Part shown: positions 1 to 11,472 of the stretch, piece after piece
How the letters are laid out: every line of letters begins with the position of its first letter
How positions within the stretch are numbered: position 1 is the first letter of the stretch
NCBI GenBank assembly: GCA_009746045.1
Contig: RPFO01000542.1
Coordinates: 2,501-66,500 of the forward strand
Length of the DNA: 64,000 nucleotides
Direction: 5' to 3'
Origin: Mesostigma viride
Lineage: Eukaryota; Streptophyta; Mesostigmatophyceae; Mesostigmatales; Mesostigmataceae
Program-made: the position numbers and the translations under genes
Notes under the pieces: model-generated
Database searches by the model: none
The model's input: the letters and a program-made list of their open reading frames with translations, nothing else
What the model was told of the DNA's origin: nothing

Positions 1-425
1 TTAACACAACCCACAGAATAGAAGAATTCAACACAACCCACAGAATAGAAGAATTCAACACAACCCACAGAATAGAAGAGTTTAACACAACCCACAGAAT
101 AGAAGAGTTTAACACAACCCACAGAATAGAAGAATTCAACACAACCCACAGAATAGAAGAGTTTAACACAACCCACAGAATAGAAGAATTCAACACAACC
201 CACAGAATAGAAGAATTCGACACAACACACAGAATAGAAGAATTCGACACAACGCACAGAATAGAAGAATTCGACACAACGCACAGAATAGAAGAATTCG
301 ACACAACGCACAGAATAGAAGAGTTTAACACAACGCACAGAATAGAAGAATTCAACACAACCCACAGAATAGAAGAATTCAACACAACCCACAGAATAGA
401 AGAATTCGACACAACCCACAGAATA
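1..425. repeat. 27-bp minisatellite
   Basis: About 16 tandem copies of a 27-bp unit containing CACAACCCACAGAATAGAAG. Units vary at a few positions (GAATTC or GAGTTT at the joint, CCCACA or CGCACA inside). The array is cut by the window start and ends in a degenerate unit near 425. There are no spacers, so it is not a CRISPR array. Confidence 0.95.
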
Positions 426-1448
426 TAAGAGAACACAGTCACAAGAATACCCTGATCCGATTGAAACGGTGGTCTAAACACCGAGCAACGGTGGATAGTA
501 GTAATGCCGGTCACGTCGCGTGCCTCAAGCCTTTGTAAAGAATCTATAGGGTTAGTATGAGTCTTGTAGACAGCTAACTTCATATACTGGTTTGATCTAA
601 AACATTTTACTGCATTAAGTGCCCTATTGAACTGTCTCGCACGTACTACCTTACTATTTGGTCCAGGCGAGCCTTACAAAATCGCGAAAGCCAACCCAAC
701 GCAACGTCGTGTCTCAACACACACAACAATCTGATGGCTGATGTCCCCAACAGCGGATGCACGTCCCATTCGCAACCACGCAGGGATGGAAAAATAATCC
801 TTATGTCTCCTGCTGTCGCCTACTGCTGCGTCCTACTGCTGTCTCCTACTCTTCCCATTGTATCCTATAGCTTCCTATAGTTTCCTATTGCATGATACTG
901 TTTCCTGTTGTATTCTATGCGTTCCTATCCATTGCATTCTATGAACGGTCTCCACACACGTACAATCAAGATGTCCTTGCGCAGCAGCGTTGTGATCTCG
1001 GAAATGGCGACCGCGTCCTCAAGACCTGCTTCCCCTGGGCTGGGAGGCACGTCCACCCCTGCAGGGGCCTGCAGCCAGACAACAAACAGGCAGCAACCGA
1101 GCCACAGGCAACAAACCCACAATCCACCCAGAGAGAACGACGATCCACCCATAACACATGGATGAGAGGATGCAGACCAGAGCAACCTGTAAGTAACTAC
1201 ATTACATGCAAAAAACACGCATATATATGTACATGTAGGCAAAAATGTCTTTGATAGAATGGGGGGTGGTCTACATGCCAGGGGGCTCTAAAGGAAAAAA
1301 CTGGCAAAGGTCTACAGACAGAAGGTTCTGAAAGGCAATGACATCGTCCAAGTCCAACCTTGGCATCCCCCCTCTCCCATCCTCCGGCGCTCCCCGGTTC
1401 CTATTTCATTTGCCAAGTTTCCATCGACGGAAACTTCAAGCAACAACA
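426..1448. other. No recognisable gene
   Basis: Mixed-composition sequence between the first minisatellite and the GKE-repeat exon. Short open frames exist near 892-1254 on both strands but show no domain, convincing composition or splice context. TCCTAT-type short repeats occur at about 820-930. Confidence 0.5.
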
Positions 1449-2939
1449 TCAATCGGGGGAGGGGCCCCCCACTCCCCATTCACTACAATCCCAAGAGAGA
1501 AATAAAACTAGAGCAATTATCCGAATGACCCTCACCTGTGCCCCCAGGAGCGCCCCCTCCTCGCCCTTCCCCTCCGCGCCCTTGCCCTCCTTGCCCTCCT
1601 TGCCCTCCTTGCCCTCCTTGCCCTCCTTGCCCTCCTTGCCCTCCTTGCCCTCCTTGCCCTCCTTGCCCTCCTTGCCCTCCTTGCCCTCCTTGCCCTCCTT
1701 GCCCTCCTTGCCCTCCTTGCCCTCCTTGCCCTTCGCCTCATGCGCGACATGCAGCTGATACATGGCAGCCCGCACCCCCCGCAGCAGCTCGCTCGCTTGG
1801 CTGCGGTTGCTACCGTCACCAGTGCTCTTGCCGTGCCAGGGGACAAACGGAGAGAAGGGATCGGACAACGAGTCGTCCAGCCGGCCGCCCTTCTTGCCCT
1901 TCTTGCTGCCATGGCCTTTTCCCCCCGCATCCAACGGGTTCTTGTCATGGCCAGGCCCTTTTGTGCCAAATCCTGGCGGTGGTGGCGGCTCTCCTTTCGG
2001 CTGTCTCGCCCCTGCATCAGCTGGCCCGGGCGCGCCCCCCTGGCCTTTCCCTCTCTCCCCCTCCTTGCCCTTGTCATGAGCCTCCTTCCCTTTCTCGGCC
2101 TCTTTCCCTCTCTCCACCCCTCGCTCGGCCTCCTTGCCTCTCTCCCGCGCGCCATTCCCATCCCTCCCCCCGCCCACCTCGCCGGCACCCGCCAGATGTC
2201 CTGCCTCCTGTGCGCCGATGGGGCCTACACCCTTGCCGTCCCTTCCAGCCACCCCACCCCCCACGATCGGGGCCACCTGCGCGACCGCGCCCCCAGCCAC
2301 CATCTTCCTTGTGTGTGCCCCATCCAGTTCCACCCCCGGGCCCGTAGGCACATTCCGCGCATGCTTGGCCCCCACACCCAGCCAACCGGACGCCATCGAC
2401 ACCTCCCCCTTGCCAAACCCGGCCCCCCGCGCCTGCCTTGGCGGCGCCTGCTGTGGGAACCTCTTCCCCACCGGGCCGTGACCCGCCGCGGCCGCGTGCG
2501 CCCCCCCCACGTGTACATGCGCCGGGCCGTCCCCGGCCCACTCCGCCGCCGTGCCCAGTAGCTCCAACGCGTCATCCCCACTGAACAGCCCCGCGTGGGC
2601 GGCATCGTTATACACGGCCCACACAGAGGGGAAAGGCAGAGAACCCGCGGAGGACGCAGAGGCCGCGTGGGCCCCGACACGAAGCACGTCCTCGGGTCCC
2701 TGGGACGCCGATGGCTTGGCACCTGCAGGGGGCGCGGCGGTCGGGCTCTTGGGGGGCATGGCCGGCGTGCCGCCGACGGCGAGACCTGAGAACTCCCCGG
2801 CCAAGGACTGTGGGCGACAGGACGCCAATGCCAGGAACAAGGACCCCATGCCAAGAATGTGGGACATATCACACGCCAGGAATGGGGGCAACACCCCACG
2901 CCAAGAACATGAAAAAGGCATCATCAAGTTAGTTCCCAC
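1449..2939 (-). CDS. GKE-repeat protein, candidate exon of an unknown gene
   Basis: A 496-codon minus-strand frame in a GC-rich island. Near the N-terminus an internal Met precedes a hydrophobic run ending in small residues (MGSLFLALASC), which could be a signal peptide. The middle is Gly/Ala-rich. Charged GKE/EKGKE blocks follow, then a proline-rich patch, and the C-terminal part holds about 17 perfect GKE tripeptides. The frame runs past a good donor (CACAG|GTGAGG near 1533), so coding may stop there and splice onward; the last ~28 residues are then intronic. No family is recognised. The low-complexity composition could also arise by chance in GC-rich DNA, so the gene call is tentative and the start is unresolved. 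Confidence 0.4.
   Translation of the reverse strand: MGTNLMMPFSCSWRGVLPPFLACDMSHILGMGSLFLALASCRPQSLAGEFSGLAVGGTPAMPPKSPTAAPPAGAKPSASQGPEDVLRVGAHAASASSAGSLPFPSVWAVYNDAAHAGLFSGDDALELLGTAAEWAGDGPAHVHVGGAHAAAAGHGPVGKRFPQQAPPRQARGAGFGKGEVSMASGWLGVGAKHARNVPTGPGVELDGAHTRKMVAGGAVAQVAPIVGGGVAGRDGKGVGPIGAQEAGHLAGAGEVGGGRDGNGARERGKEAERGVERGKEAEKGKEAHDKGKEGERGKGQGGAPGPADAGARQPKGEPPPPPGFGTKGPGHDKNPLDAGGKGHGSKKGKKGGRLDDSLSDPFSPFVPWHGKSTGDGSNRSQASELLRGVRAAMYQLHVAHEAKGKEGKEGKEGKEGKEGKEGKEGKEGKEGKEGKEGKEGKEGKEGKEGKEGKGAEGKGEEGALLGAQVRVIRIIALVLFLSWDCSEWGVGGPSPD
1583..1733 (-). repeat. 9-bp coding minisatellite (GKE)n
   Basis: About 17 near-perfect copies of a 9-bp unit (plus strand GCCCTCCTT). In the minus-strand frame each copy encodes Gly-Lys-Glu. 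Copies are almost identical, which suggests recent expansion by slippage inside a reading frame. Confidence 0.9.
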
Positions 2940-3698
2940 TCGTAGTGATTGCTAGTCCGCAGGGCTTTTGCCTGACTCTCCTTCATGAGTAGTCACAACA
3001 GCAACCGTGGCTTGCTTTTGGGCACGAAAGGAAGCGGGAACCCGTGCCCCCTTCTTGTTGTGTGGCATGCAAGGATCGAAAGCACCAGCAAGTGCTCCGC
3101 GCTTCCCCCATGGGTCTGCATGCTTTAACTAATGAATTCAGGTTACGTCAGCCCCTATTCAGACACATGAACCACACGGACCACGTGATATCCAATGAAC
3201 CACGTGTTTTTGAACACCTTCTTGAACGTGTTTTTGAGCGCGTTTTGGAACGTGCTATCAGAAAGCTATCAGAAAGGCAACATGTTGACTTTGCCCCTAT
3301 TGACTTTGCCCCTATTCGGTCCCTGAGGTGGTTGCCTTGCAACGGTACGGCATCCACCGAGGTGAGGTTGGAGGGATGGAGGAGGGGGCACAGGCGGGGC
3401 GTGAATCGCAAAGTGGCTCGGTAGGATGAGCACAAGGGAGAAAAGGAGGGCAAGACGGGAGGGGTAGCCAGAAGCTGGGGAAAGGGAAAGCCGGCAGCCC
3501 AAAGGGGGAGGCAGCGGGCCAAAGCAGTGGGAATTATTCACTTGGACCACACGAGCGCCTACTAGAAGGTGTGCCCTCATTAACTAATGATGTAGCTAAC
3601 TATTTAATTAACTAATTAATCAACAACTTGACTTACGTGCGCCCCTCATGGGGAGCTGACAAAGCGAGGGTGCGATAGGCAGCCATTTGACTGGTGCA
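2940..3698. other. No recognisable gene
   Basis: Contains short internal echoes (TTGAACACGTGTTT-like words near 3205-3255 and a doubled TTGACTTTGCCCCTA at about 3290-3320), then AT-rich TTAATTAA words. Frames of up to 126 codons here lack any support. Confidence 0.5.
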
Positions 3699-3845
3699 TC
3701 GTGATGACATTCCGATAGGAGTTATGTTCCTAATTAATTAATCGTGATGACATTCCGATAGGAGTTATGTTCCTAATTAATTAATCGTGATGACATTCCG
3801 ATAGGAGTTATGTTCCTAATTAATTAATCGTGATGACATTCCGAT
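3699..3845. repeat. 43-bp tandem repeat
   Basis: Three full copies and a partial copy of a 43-bp unit that includes GTGATGACATTCCGATAGG and ends in TAATTAATTAAT. The last partial copy runs into a C-rich sequence that becomes the next array. Confidence 0.95.
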
Positions 3846-4136
3846 CACCATGGCGTCCCCCTGACCATGCCCGAACCAACCATGGCAACCCCCCTGACCA
3901 TGCCCCCTCCCTTGTACCACAAGGTTGCCCGGATCATGCCCCGCACCAATTCCCTCACCATACCATCCCCTTCACCACGGCCTCCCCTGTCAAATCCCCC
4001 TCACAATGCGCCCCCACTTACCACGGCATCCCCTTTACAATCCCTCAGATCATGCACCCCTGCCTACCACATCATCACCCGCATCATCCCTTGGTCTATC
4101 CCTGATCATGCGGCCCCACGTACCCCACCATCCCCC

Positions 4137-5620
4137 TAACTCTCCCCATGACCATCCCCCTCACTCTCCCCATTACCATCCCCCTCACTCTCCCCATGAC
4201 CATCCCCCTCACTCTCCCCATGACCATCCCCTCACTCTCCCCATGACCATCCCCCTCACTCTCCCCATGACCATCCCCCTCTCTCTCCCCATGACCATCC
4301 CCCTCACTCTCCCATGACCATCCCCTCACTCTCCCCATGACCATCCCCTCACTCTCCCCATGACCATCCCCCTCACTCTCCCCATGACCATCCCCCTCAC
4401 TCTCCCCATGACCATCCCCTCACTCTCCCCATGACCATCCCCTCTCTCTCCCATGACCATCCCCTCACTCTCCCCATGACCATCCCCCTCACTCTCCCCA
4501 TGACCATCCCCTCACTCTCCCCATGACCATCCCCTCACTCTCCCCATGACCATCCCCTCACTCTCCCCATGACCATCCCCTCACTCTCCCCATGACCATC
4601 CCCTCACTCTCCCCATGACCATCCCCCTCTCTCTCCCCATGACCATCCCCCTCACTCTCCCCATGACCATCCCCTCTCTCTCCCATGACCATCCCCTCAC
4701 TCTCCCATGACCATCCCCCTCACTCTCCCCATGACCATCCCCTCACTTTCCCCATGACCATCCCCCTCACTCTCCCATGACCATCCCCCTCACTCTCCCA
4801 TGACCATCCCCTCACTCTCCCCATGACCATCCCCTCACTCTCCCCATGACCATCCCCCTCACTCTCCCCATGACCATCCCCTCACTCTCCCCATGACCAT
4901 CCCCCTCACTCTCCCCATGACCATCCCCCTCTCTCTCCCCATGACCATCCCCCTCACTCTCCCCATGACCATCCCCTCTCTCTCCCCATGACCATCCCCC
5001 TCACTCTCCCCATGACCATCCCTCTCACTCTCCCCATGACCATCCCCCTCACTCTCCCATGACCATCCCCCTCACTCTCCCCATGACCATCCCCCTCACT
5101 CTCCCCATGACCCCCCTCACTCTCCCCATGACCATCCCCCTCACTCTCCCCATGACCATCCCCTCACTCTCCCCATGACCATCCCCTCACTCTCCCCATG
5201 ACTATCCCCCTCGCTCTCCCCATGACCATCCCCCTCACTCTCCTCATGACCATCCCCTCACTCTCCCCATGACCATCCCCTCACTCTCCCCATGACCATC
5301 CCCTCACTCTCCCCATGACCATCCCCTCACTCTCCCCATGACCATCCCCCTCACTCTCCCATGACCATCCCCTCACTCTCCCATGACCATCCCCCTCACT
5401 CTCCTCATGACCATCCCCCTCACTCTCCCCATGACCATCCCCCTCACTCTCCCCATGACCATCCCCCTCACTCTCCCCATGACCATCCCCCTCACTCTCC
5501 CCATGACCATCCCCCTCACTCTCCCCATGACCATCCCCCTCACTCTCCCCATGACCATCCCCCTCTCTCTCCCCATGACCATCCCCCTCACTCTCCCCAT
5601 GACCATCCCCCTCACTCTCC
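4137..5620. repeat. 23/24-bp minisatellite
   Basis: About 60 copies of CTCTCCCCATGACCATCCCC followed by CTCA or TCA. Units alternate between 23 and 24 bp through one missing C, with occasional 22-bp forms. Sequence from about 3850 to 4136 is a degenerate relative carrying ACCATG/GACCATG words. Long open frames across the array are by-products of the unit length. Confidence 0.95.
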
Positions 5621-5812
5621 CCCGCACGTTCCCATTCCCGTCAGCACGCGCCTTCCTTACCATGGCATCCGCCCCGCCCCCAAACGGCTGCGTGTCCAGC
5701 CCTGCCGGCCGCTGGTTGTGCTGCTGAAGGAATTCATGCGCCGCCTCCGCAAGAATAAACACCATCGGGCGGCCCTCGCGCGCCAGCGTGGATGCCTGCG
5801 AGGCATGGTAGC

Positions 5813-5998
5813 AAGAATAAGGGAGCGTGCATGGCCACCGAGTAGGCACGGCCCGGGGGCAAGAATAAGGGAGCGTGCATGGCCACCAAGTAGGCACGGC
5901 ACGGGGGCAGGAACAAGGGAGGGCGCATGGCCACCAAGTAGGCACGGCCCGGGGGCAGGAATAAGGGAGCGCTCAGCCAAAGAGTAGGCATGGCCCAG
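5813..5998. repeat. 48-bp tandem repeat
   Basis: Four copies of a 48-bp unit (AAGAATAAGGGAGCGTGCAT...GGCACGGCCCGGG). The first three are close to identical; the fourth is diverged. Confidence 0.9.
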
Positions 5999-6362
5999 GG
6001 TAAACAATAGGCAGTGCTTGAAACCACGCTGCCAACCAGGGCTTGCGAACATGGCCTGCAAGAATCACACCACCCTGCTCTCAAAATCCCTCTCCAATTG
6101 GGCGCCTAATATCTTCCTCTTGAACGAGCCCACCTGTTCGATGAGCGACTCCTGCAGTTTCTCAGCATCCGCTTGCGCCAGAGACAGGAGTGGCTCGACG
6201 CGCACGTGTGGCGCTTTCCAGGGATAGCCGGAGCGGATCCTGTTTGATGTCCGCATGCATATCAAACAAAAATAGAGATATTGGAACAACCGGCCGCATG
6301 TATCCGCAAGATGATGTCAAATAACAGGCGACGACACGTACATACATCGACGTTGGAACAAC

Positions 6363-6508
6363 AGGGAGGGGTGGGCGTGGGAGGCATGCCCCAGGGGGTG
6401 GGCGTGGGAGGCATGCCCCAGGGGGGTGGCGTGGGAGGCATGCCGCAAGGGGTGGGCATGGGAGGCATGTCGCAAGGGGTGGGCATGGGAGGCATGCCGC
6501 AAGTGGAT
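6363..6508. repeat. 27-bp G-rich tandem repeat
   Basis: Five to six copies of a 27-bp unit built on GGGGTGGGCGTGGGAGGCAT. The array immediately precedes the 60-bp satellite. Confidence 0.9.
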
Positions 6509-6544
6509 GCCTAGTACGCTAGCCCTACTGTGTGCTCCACACAT

Positions 6545-7625
6545 GACTAATCATGGGTGGGGATACGAAGCAGCCCTATCAACACATGCTAGTGTCTGGT
6601 ATTTGATTAATCATGCGTGGGGATACGAAGCAGCCCTATCAACACATGCTAGTGTCTGGTATTTGATTAATCATGCGTGGGGATACGAAGCAGCCCTATC
6701 AACACATGCTAGTGTCTGGTATTTGATTAATCATGCGTGGGGATACGAAGCAGCCCTATCAACACATGCTAGTGTCTGGTATTTGATTAATCATGCGTGG
6801 GGATACGAAGCAGCCCTATCAACACATGCTAGTGTCTGGTATTTGATTAATCATGCGTGGGGATACGAAGCAGCCCTATCAACACATGCTAGTGTCTGGT
6901 ATTTGACTAATCATGCGTGGGGATACGAAGCAGCCCTATCAACACATGCTAGTGTCTGGTATTTGATTAATCATGCGTGGGGATACGAAGCAGCCCTATC
7001 AACACATGCTAGTGTCTGGTATTTGACTAATCATGTGCGGGGATACGAAGCAGCCCTATCAACACATGCTAGTGTCTGGTATTTGATTAATCATGCGTGG
7101 GGATACGAAGCAGCCCTATCAACACATGCTAGTGTCTGGTATTTGATTAATCATGCGTGGGGATACGAAGCAGCCCTATCAACACATGCTAGTGTCTGGT
7201 ATTTGACTAATCATGCGTGGGGATACGAAGCAGCCCTATCAACAAATGCTAGTGTCTGGTATTTGACTAATCATGCGTGGGGATACGAAGCAGCCCTATC
7301 AACACATGCTAGTGTCTGGTATTTGATTAATCATGCGTGGGGATACGAAGCAGCCCTATCAACACATGCTAGTGTCTGGTATTTGACTAATCATGCGTGG
7401 GGATACGAAGCAGCCCTATCAACACATGCTAGTGTCTGGTATTTGACTAATCATGCGTGGGGATACGAAGCAGCCCTATCAACACATGCTAGTGTCTGGT
7501 ATTTGATTAATCATGCGTGGGGATATGAAGCAGCCCTATCAACACATGCTAGTGTCTGGTATTTGACTAATCATGCGTGGGGATACGAAGCAGCCCTATC
7601 AACACATGCTAGTGTCTGGTATTTG
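6545..7625. repeat. 60-bp satellite array, 18 copies
   Basis: Eighteen nearly identical 60-bp units in perfect register. The unit length is a multiple of three and one frame lacks stops, so a 477-codon frame (6426-7859) reads through as a 20-residue repeat containing NHAWGYEAALSTHASVWYL. The few differences between units mostly change the amino acid (Ile/Thr in many units, Ala-Trp to Val-Arg once, His to Asn once); only one is silent. That is not what purifying selection on a protein would leave, so I treat this as a satellite. Confidence 0.93.
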
Positions 7626-7859
7626 ATGGCAATTGTGCGCTGGCTGGTCGTTGGGGTACCAGGACTCGACCGGAGTAACAAGGTTAGTGAAACAACAAGC
7701 ATGATCGAGACGAATTGGGTGCCGAAACAAGCGCCACTAGTCTCGTTGGGAGGCAAACGAGTCCAGCGGCGCTCACTTGATTTTTGGCCCAATCTGTCAC
7801 ATGATTTGAAATGGTTGATTAAACCAAGCAGCATGTCTCAGATGCACTATGAATACTGA

Positions 7860-7973
7860 TTCAGGTCGCTGTAATCACAACATAATAGGCTGCCTCCCCC
7901 CCCTCCTGTGCTACCACATATAAGCCCCCTAGCTATTACAGAGGTTTCTTCGTTATATTCACGCGCACAAACG

Positions 7974-8004
<31 letters not shown>

Positions 8005-8844
8005 AGACTGAGCGGCAATAATACCTACAGCGCCACCCAAACACACGCACTAGCACATGCCCAAACACGCACACACACGAACACACACACAAGCACATAC
8101 ACACACACACAAACACACGCACTAGCACATGCACAAACACGCACACACACGCACACAAAAATATACACAAACGCGCACACAAACAAACATACGCAGGCTT
8201 GTCCCTCACCGCACGTGCAGTGCTGCAGAGACGTAGACCTCATCATCAGTCTCGCCACCGTGGGGCCTGCACGGCAAACCAAGCCAGTACAGAAAGGCAC
8301 CCACACAAAAAGACATGCACTCAAAGGCCACCAAAAGTATCCCGAGCGGCACTGCAACAGGGCAGCAGACAGGCACGAAAGAGTGAGGCGGGGCACAAGA
8401 AAAAATTCACCGAGAAAAGCACCAAACCGGTGCAGTCAGAATACCAGATACGGCGCACCCAAAAGTTGCCAAAAACTGCAGCAGCCGCACCAGAAAAAGA
8501 GCACCTCAACAAGCACCAAGGAAATACAGCAGGGTTGCAGGGAAAAAGCATTAGAAAAAGCAATTTAAAAAGCATTAGAACAAGAGAAGAGGGCACCGGA
8601 AAAAGGGCACCGAAAAGGGCAGCAGGCCACCGAAGAAAGTGTGGCAGGAGTCAGAACTAAATGCCCCAGGGAGCCAAGGTCAGTGGGAGTGTGCAAGCTC
8701 ACGGCAGAGCACACCGTCTGAGTGGCGACAGCAAGTTTAGAGCCCGAGATTTTATTTACCTTTGAGGGGCGGTTCCTTGGCGACTGCAGAGCACTGGCGG
8801 AACCTTAGTCAAACTGCTGGGTGTACTTAACCCTCACACCATCA

Positions 8845-8845
<1 letters not shown>
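7860..8845. other. CA-rich microsatellite tract and A-rich DNA, no gene
   Basis: Imperfect (CA)n/(CACG)n tracts lie at about 7965-8200. A-rich sequence with many AAAAG and CACC words follows. The open frames here are Lys/Arg-rich on one strand and Cys/Val-rich on the other and look like composition artefacts. Confidence 0.6.
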
Positions 8846-8885
<40 letters not shown>

Positions 8886-8946
8886 TAATAATGATAATAA
8901 TAACAACAACAATGACAAAAACAACAATAATTATAATAATCATCAT
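8846..8946. repeat. (AAT)n microsatellite
   Basis: A run of AAT/ATA triplets that degrades into AACAACAAT and ATTATAATAATCATC. Confidence 0.95.
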
Positions 8947-9440
8947 CTCTTCAAGTCTTCAACCTAACACCCTAGAGCCAACCACCTTGGGAGGGATTCA
9001 AATGCAAAAGCTTCCAACCAAAACGTACACCAGCCCTTTTTGGTTGCCAGACAACCAAGGGTTGCCTTGTGGCTTGCGAGGCCGTAGTCATGGGTACATG
9101 GGTGCATTGAGAGCTCAATGGTTCGATGCGGCACATGCACCCCCGACTGTGAGGGCATGTGCCGCAAGGGGGTATTCGTATGCCTGCCGTGCGCCTAGTG
9201 CTTTATGGGGTCCTCGGCACGCACGCGCGCTGCCCACACGGTGCACGGGCAAGGGGGGGGGGGGGAGGGGGGGGGGGGAGCTGGGTGATAGCTTTTTGTG
9301 TTCCTTTACCTATTTACGAAGGCATTTACGAAGGCGTTTGTGCATGGGTGAGGACAGCACGGAAACGGAACGGGGGTCCACGGTGCGCATGGTGGCCAGT
9401 TGTGAATCCGCCGACATAGCCGTGCGCACGAGAGAGCGAC

Positions 9441-9874
9441 TACCGTAGTGGTCGAGATCACTTTGCGACGAACTACTTTGCGAATCGACCTCGCAAACTG
9501 CTTTTCATGGGCTTCATTTTGGGTCGCAAAGTTCAAATGTTACCGCGTCGCGCCTGCGCTGTGCCGCACGGCCCCAAGTAGACAGGTCATGAAGTACCGA
9601 CATGGGCGCACCTTCCATGGCCGCACCGGGCCACTCAGGGCCATGCCCGACCCTATATTATAACTAATCAGTGCTTGATGAATCAATACACTTAAGGTAG
9701 GCGGGTACCTATTCATTAAGCTGGGTACCAGCCCCTCGGTGACTCGGACCATAAACAAGTCAATGGGCTCGCAATCCTAAAACTTTGCCTTCATTTTGGG
9801 TCGCAAACTATTAATTTCACCTTTTTTGGGGTCGCAAAGTAGTTCGTCGCAAAGTGATCTTGACCACTACGGTA
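9441..9874. mobile_element. TA-flanked MITE-like element
   Basis: 434 bp bounded by inverted repeats. The left end reads TACCGTAGTGGTC and then, after GAGATC, ACTTTGCGACGAACTACTTT. The right end is the reverse complement of almost the same sequence. TA at both outer edges would be the target duplication of a Tc1/mariner-type element. No transposase is encoded. GGTCGCAAA words recur inside both arms. The superfamily assignment is inference from the TA and TIR form. Confidence 0.7.
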
Positions 9875-10311
9875 CCCATGCTCAAGATGCATGCGGCACA
9901 TGAAGGGGGCGCAGATAGGGGCCACATAGAGGGGCCACGTAAAGGGGGCACAGATAGGGGCCACGTAGAGGGGGCACAGCTGTGAGTCACCCGGTTTGTC
10001 TGGGGGAAAATGTCTGGGTTCATCAAATCTGTGTTCGTCTGGGCCATGACATCAAGGTCCACGGGGGGAGTGGTTTCAGGGGAAATCATCTTGTTCAAGG
10101 GAGGAAAGGAGGAGGAAGCCTTGGCGTGTGGTGTTATTTCGGGCGGCCAATCCGGGGCCTGCCCAGGAGGTCAAAAACTGTCAAGCTCATTCGCAAAGAG
10201 AGGACTGTTTTGAGGTGGTTACATACGTTAGCGTGATGGAGAATTCCGGGAGAGCTCCTTCCGTCACGGAATGGAAGTCCTCCTGGTAAATAGCAGCTCT
10301 GCGGACCAACA

Positions 10312-10571
10312 GTGGGAGGGTGGGGGGGAAGGGGGAGGGGGGAGGGGGAGGGGGAGGGGGAGGGGGAGGGGGGAGGGGGAGGGGGGAGGGGGAGGGGGAG
10401 GGGGGGGGGAGGGGGGAGGGGAGGGGGAGGGGGGAGGGGAGGGGGAGGGGGAGGGGGGGGGGGAGGGGGAGGGGGGAGGGGGAGGGGAGGGGGAGGGGGA
10501 GGGGGAGGGGGGAGGGGGAGGGGGAGGGGGAGGGGGAGGGGGGAGGGGGAGGGGGGAGGGGGAAAGGAGAT
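10312..10571. repeat. Homopurine G/A tract
   Basis: About 250 bp of almost pure GGGGGA/GGGGA repeats on the plus strand. Long Gly/Arg or Pro/Ser frames across it are artefacts of the repeat. Confidence 0.95.
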
Positions 10572-10574
10572 GGA

Positions 10575-11320
10575 AGCGACCAGGTCGTCAACACCCCGAC
10601 GCAGCTAATCTCGAGGCACGTAATGGTGTAAGTGAGATATTGTTCAGGTGACCGTCTCTGCAGGTGTCAGGCGAAACAAAGCAAACACACGTAAGTGAAG
10701 CCCTCGTGGATGAAGACATGCGAGCGCGCACGTACAGTGCCGTGCATTCCCCCACAATCTCTTCCGTCTCCTCCTCGTCCAATGCACCTTCCCGCTCATG
10801 ATCTTTTTGTCTGTCTCGGGCCCCTTTCCTGTTGGCCCGGCGATGCTTGGCGGTCCTCTTTTGCGGCATGTCCAAGCATAAGCAAGCGATCACCTGTTCT
10901 TCTCAATTCGAGGCGGCTTCCATTTGCTGCTAGAAATGTGTGTAACTGGACACTGAAAGGAAATTCAAATTATGCGGTAACATCCTAACCATGATTATAA
11001 ACCAAATTGTTCATGTGTCTAGACATGCCGGATGGAAGTACCGCCGCGGCCAAAAAGAATGGTCACATGTCATACTATTCCCATCTTGTGCAAAGCTCTG
11101 CAAGCAATTGCTGTGGAGCGACAGAATGCCAGCGTTTTGACAGGGCAAAGCATTACATGCGAAATATTGCTACAGTACGCACTTTCTTTGTAATGCCACG
11201 ATTGATTCAAGAGGAAATTTATGAAGTTACGTATACATAGACGCCACTCACGCCAGTCTGCAGTCGTAGTCATATCGCCACCAATTTACATAGAGCATTT
11301 ACATATTGTGTATTCAGTCA
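10575..11320. other. No recognisable gene
   Basis: Unremarkable sequence with frames under 105 codons and no domain. No splice structure is persuasive. Confidence 0.4.
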
Positions 11321-11434
11321 TACCCGCGTTGAGTTATGATTTTTAAGGTTACGTAACCTCGTTAAGTTCCGATGCCAAATTTTGGGCGGCGACCGTAACT
11401 TGAGCCTGGGTGCCGTCGTAACTTGACGCGGGTA
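11321..11434. mobile_element. Short TA-flanked MITE-like element
   Basis: 114 bp with inverted ends: left TACCCGCGTTGAGTTATGA, right end reading TACCCGCGTCAAGTTACGA on the other strand. TA lies at both edges, and an internal palindrome GGTTACGTAACC is present. It is non-coding. Confidence 0.55.
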
Positions 11435-11472
11435 CTGTAGCACAAGTTGCCACGGCGCCAGCCAGCCTGCAT

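Noticed and set aside
1-425. CRISPR-like array
   Set aside because: Directly adjacent repeat units without spacers in a eukaryotic context; a minisatellite.
1538-2561. Plus-strand Pro-rich frames opposite the GKE exon
   Set aside because: Antisense of a GC-rich repeat; no splice or domain support, and the minus frame is longer with better composition.
5361-5987. 208-codon frame over the end of the 23/24-bp array
   Set aside because: Repeat-derived, with a similar opposing frame on the other strand.
8199-8660. 153-codon Lys/Arg-rich frame
   Set aside because: Composition follows A-rich repeats; no domain, and overlapping frames of similar length exist.
10187-10651. Gly/Arg-rich and Pro-rich frames
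   Set aside because: Translations of the homopurine tract in all frames.
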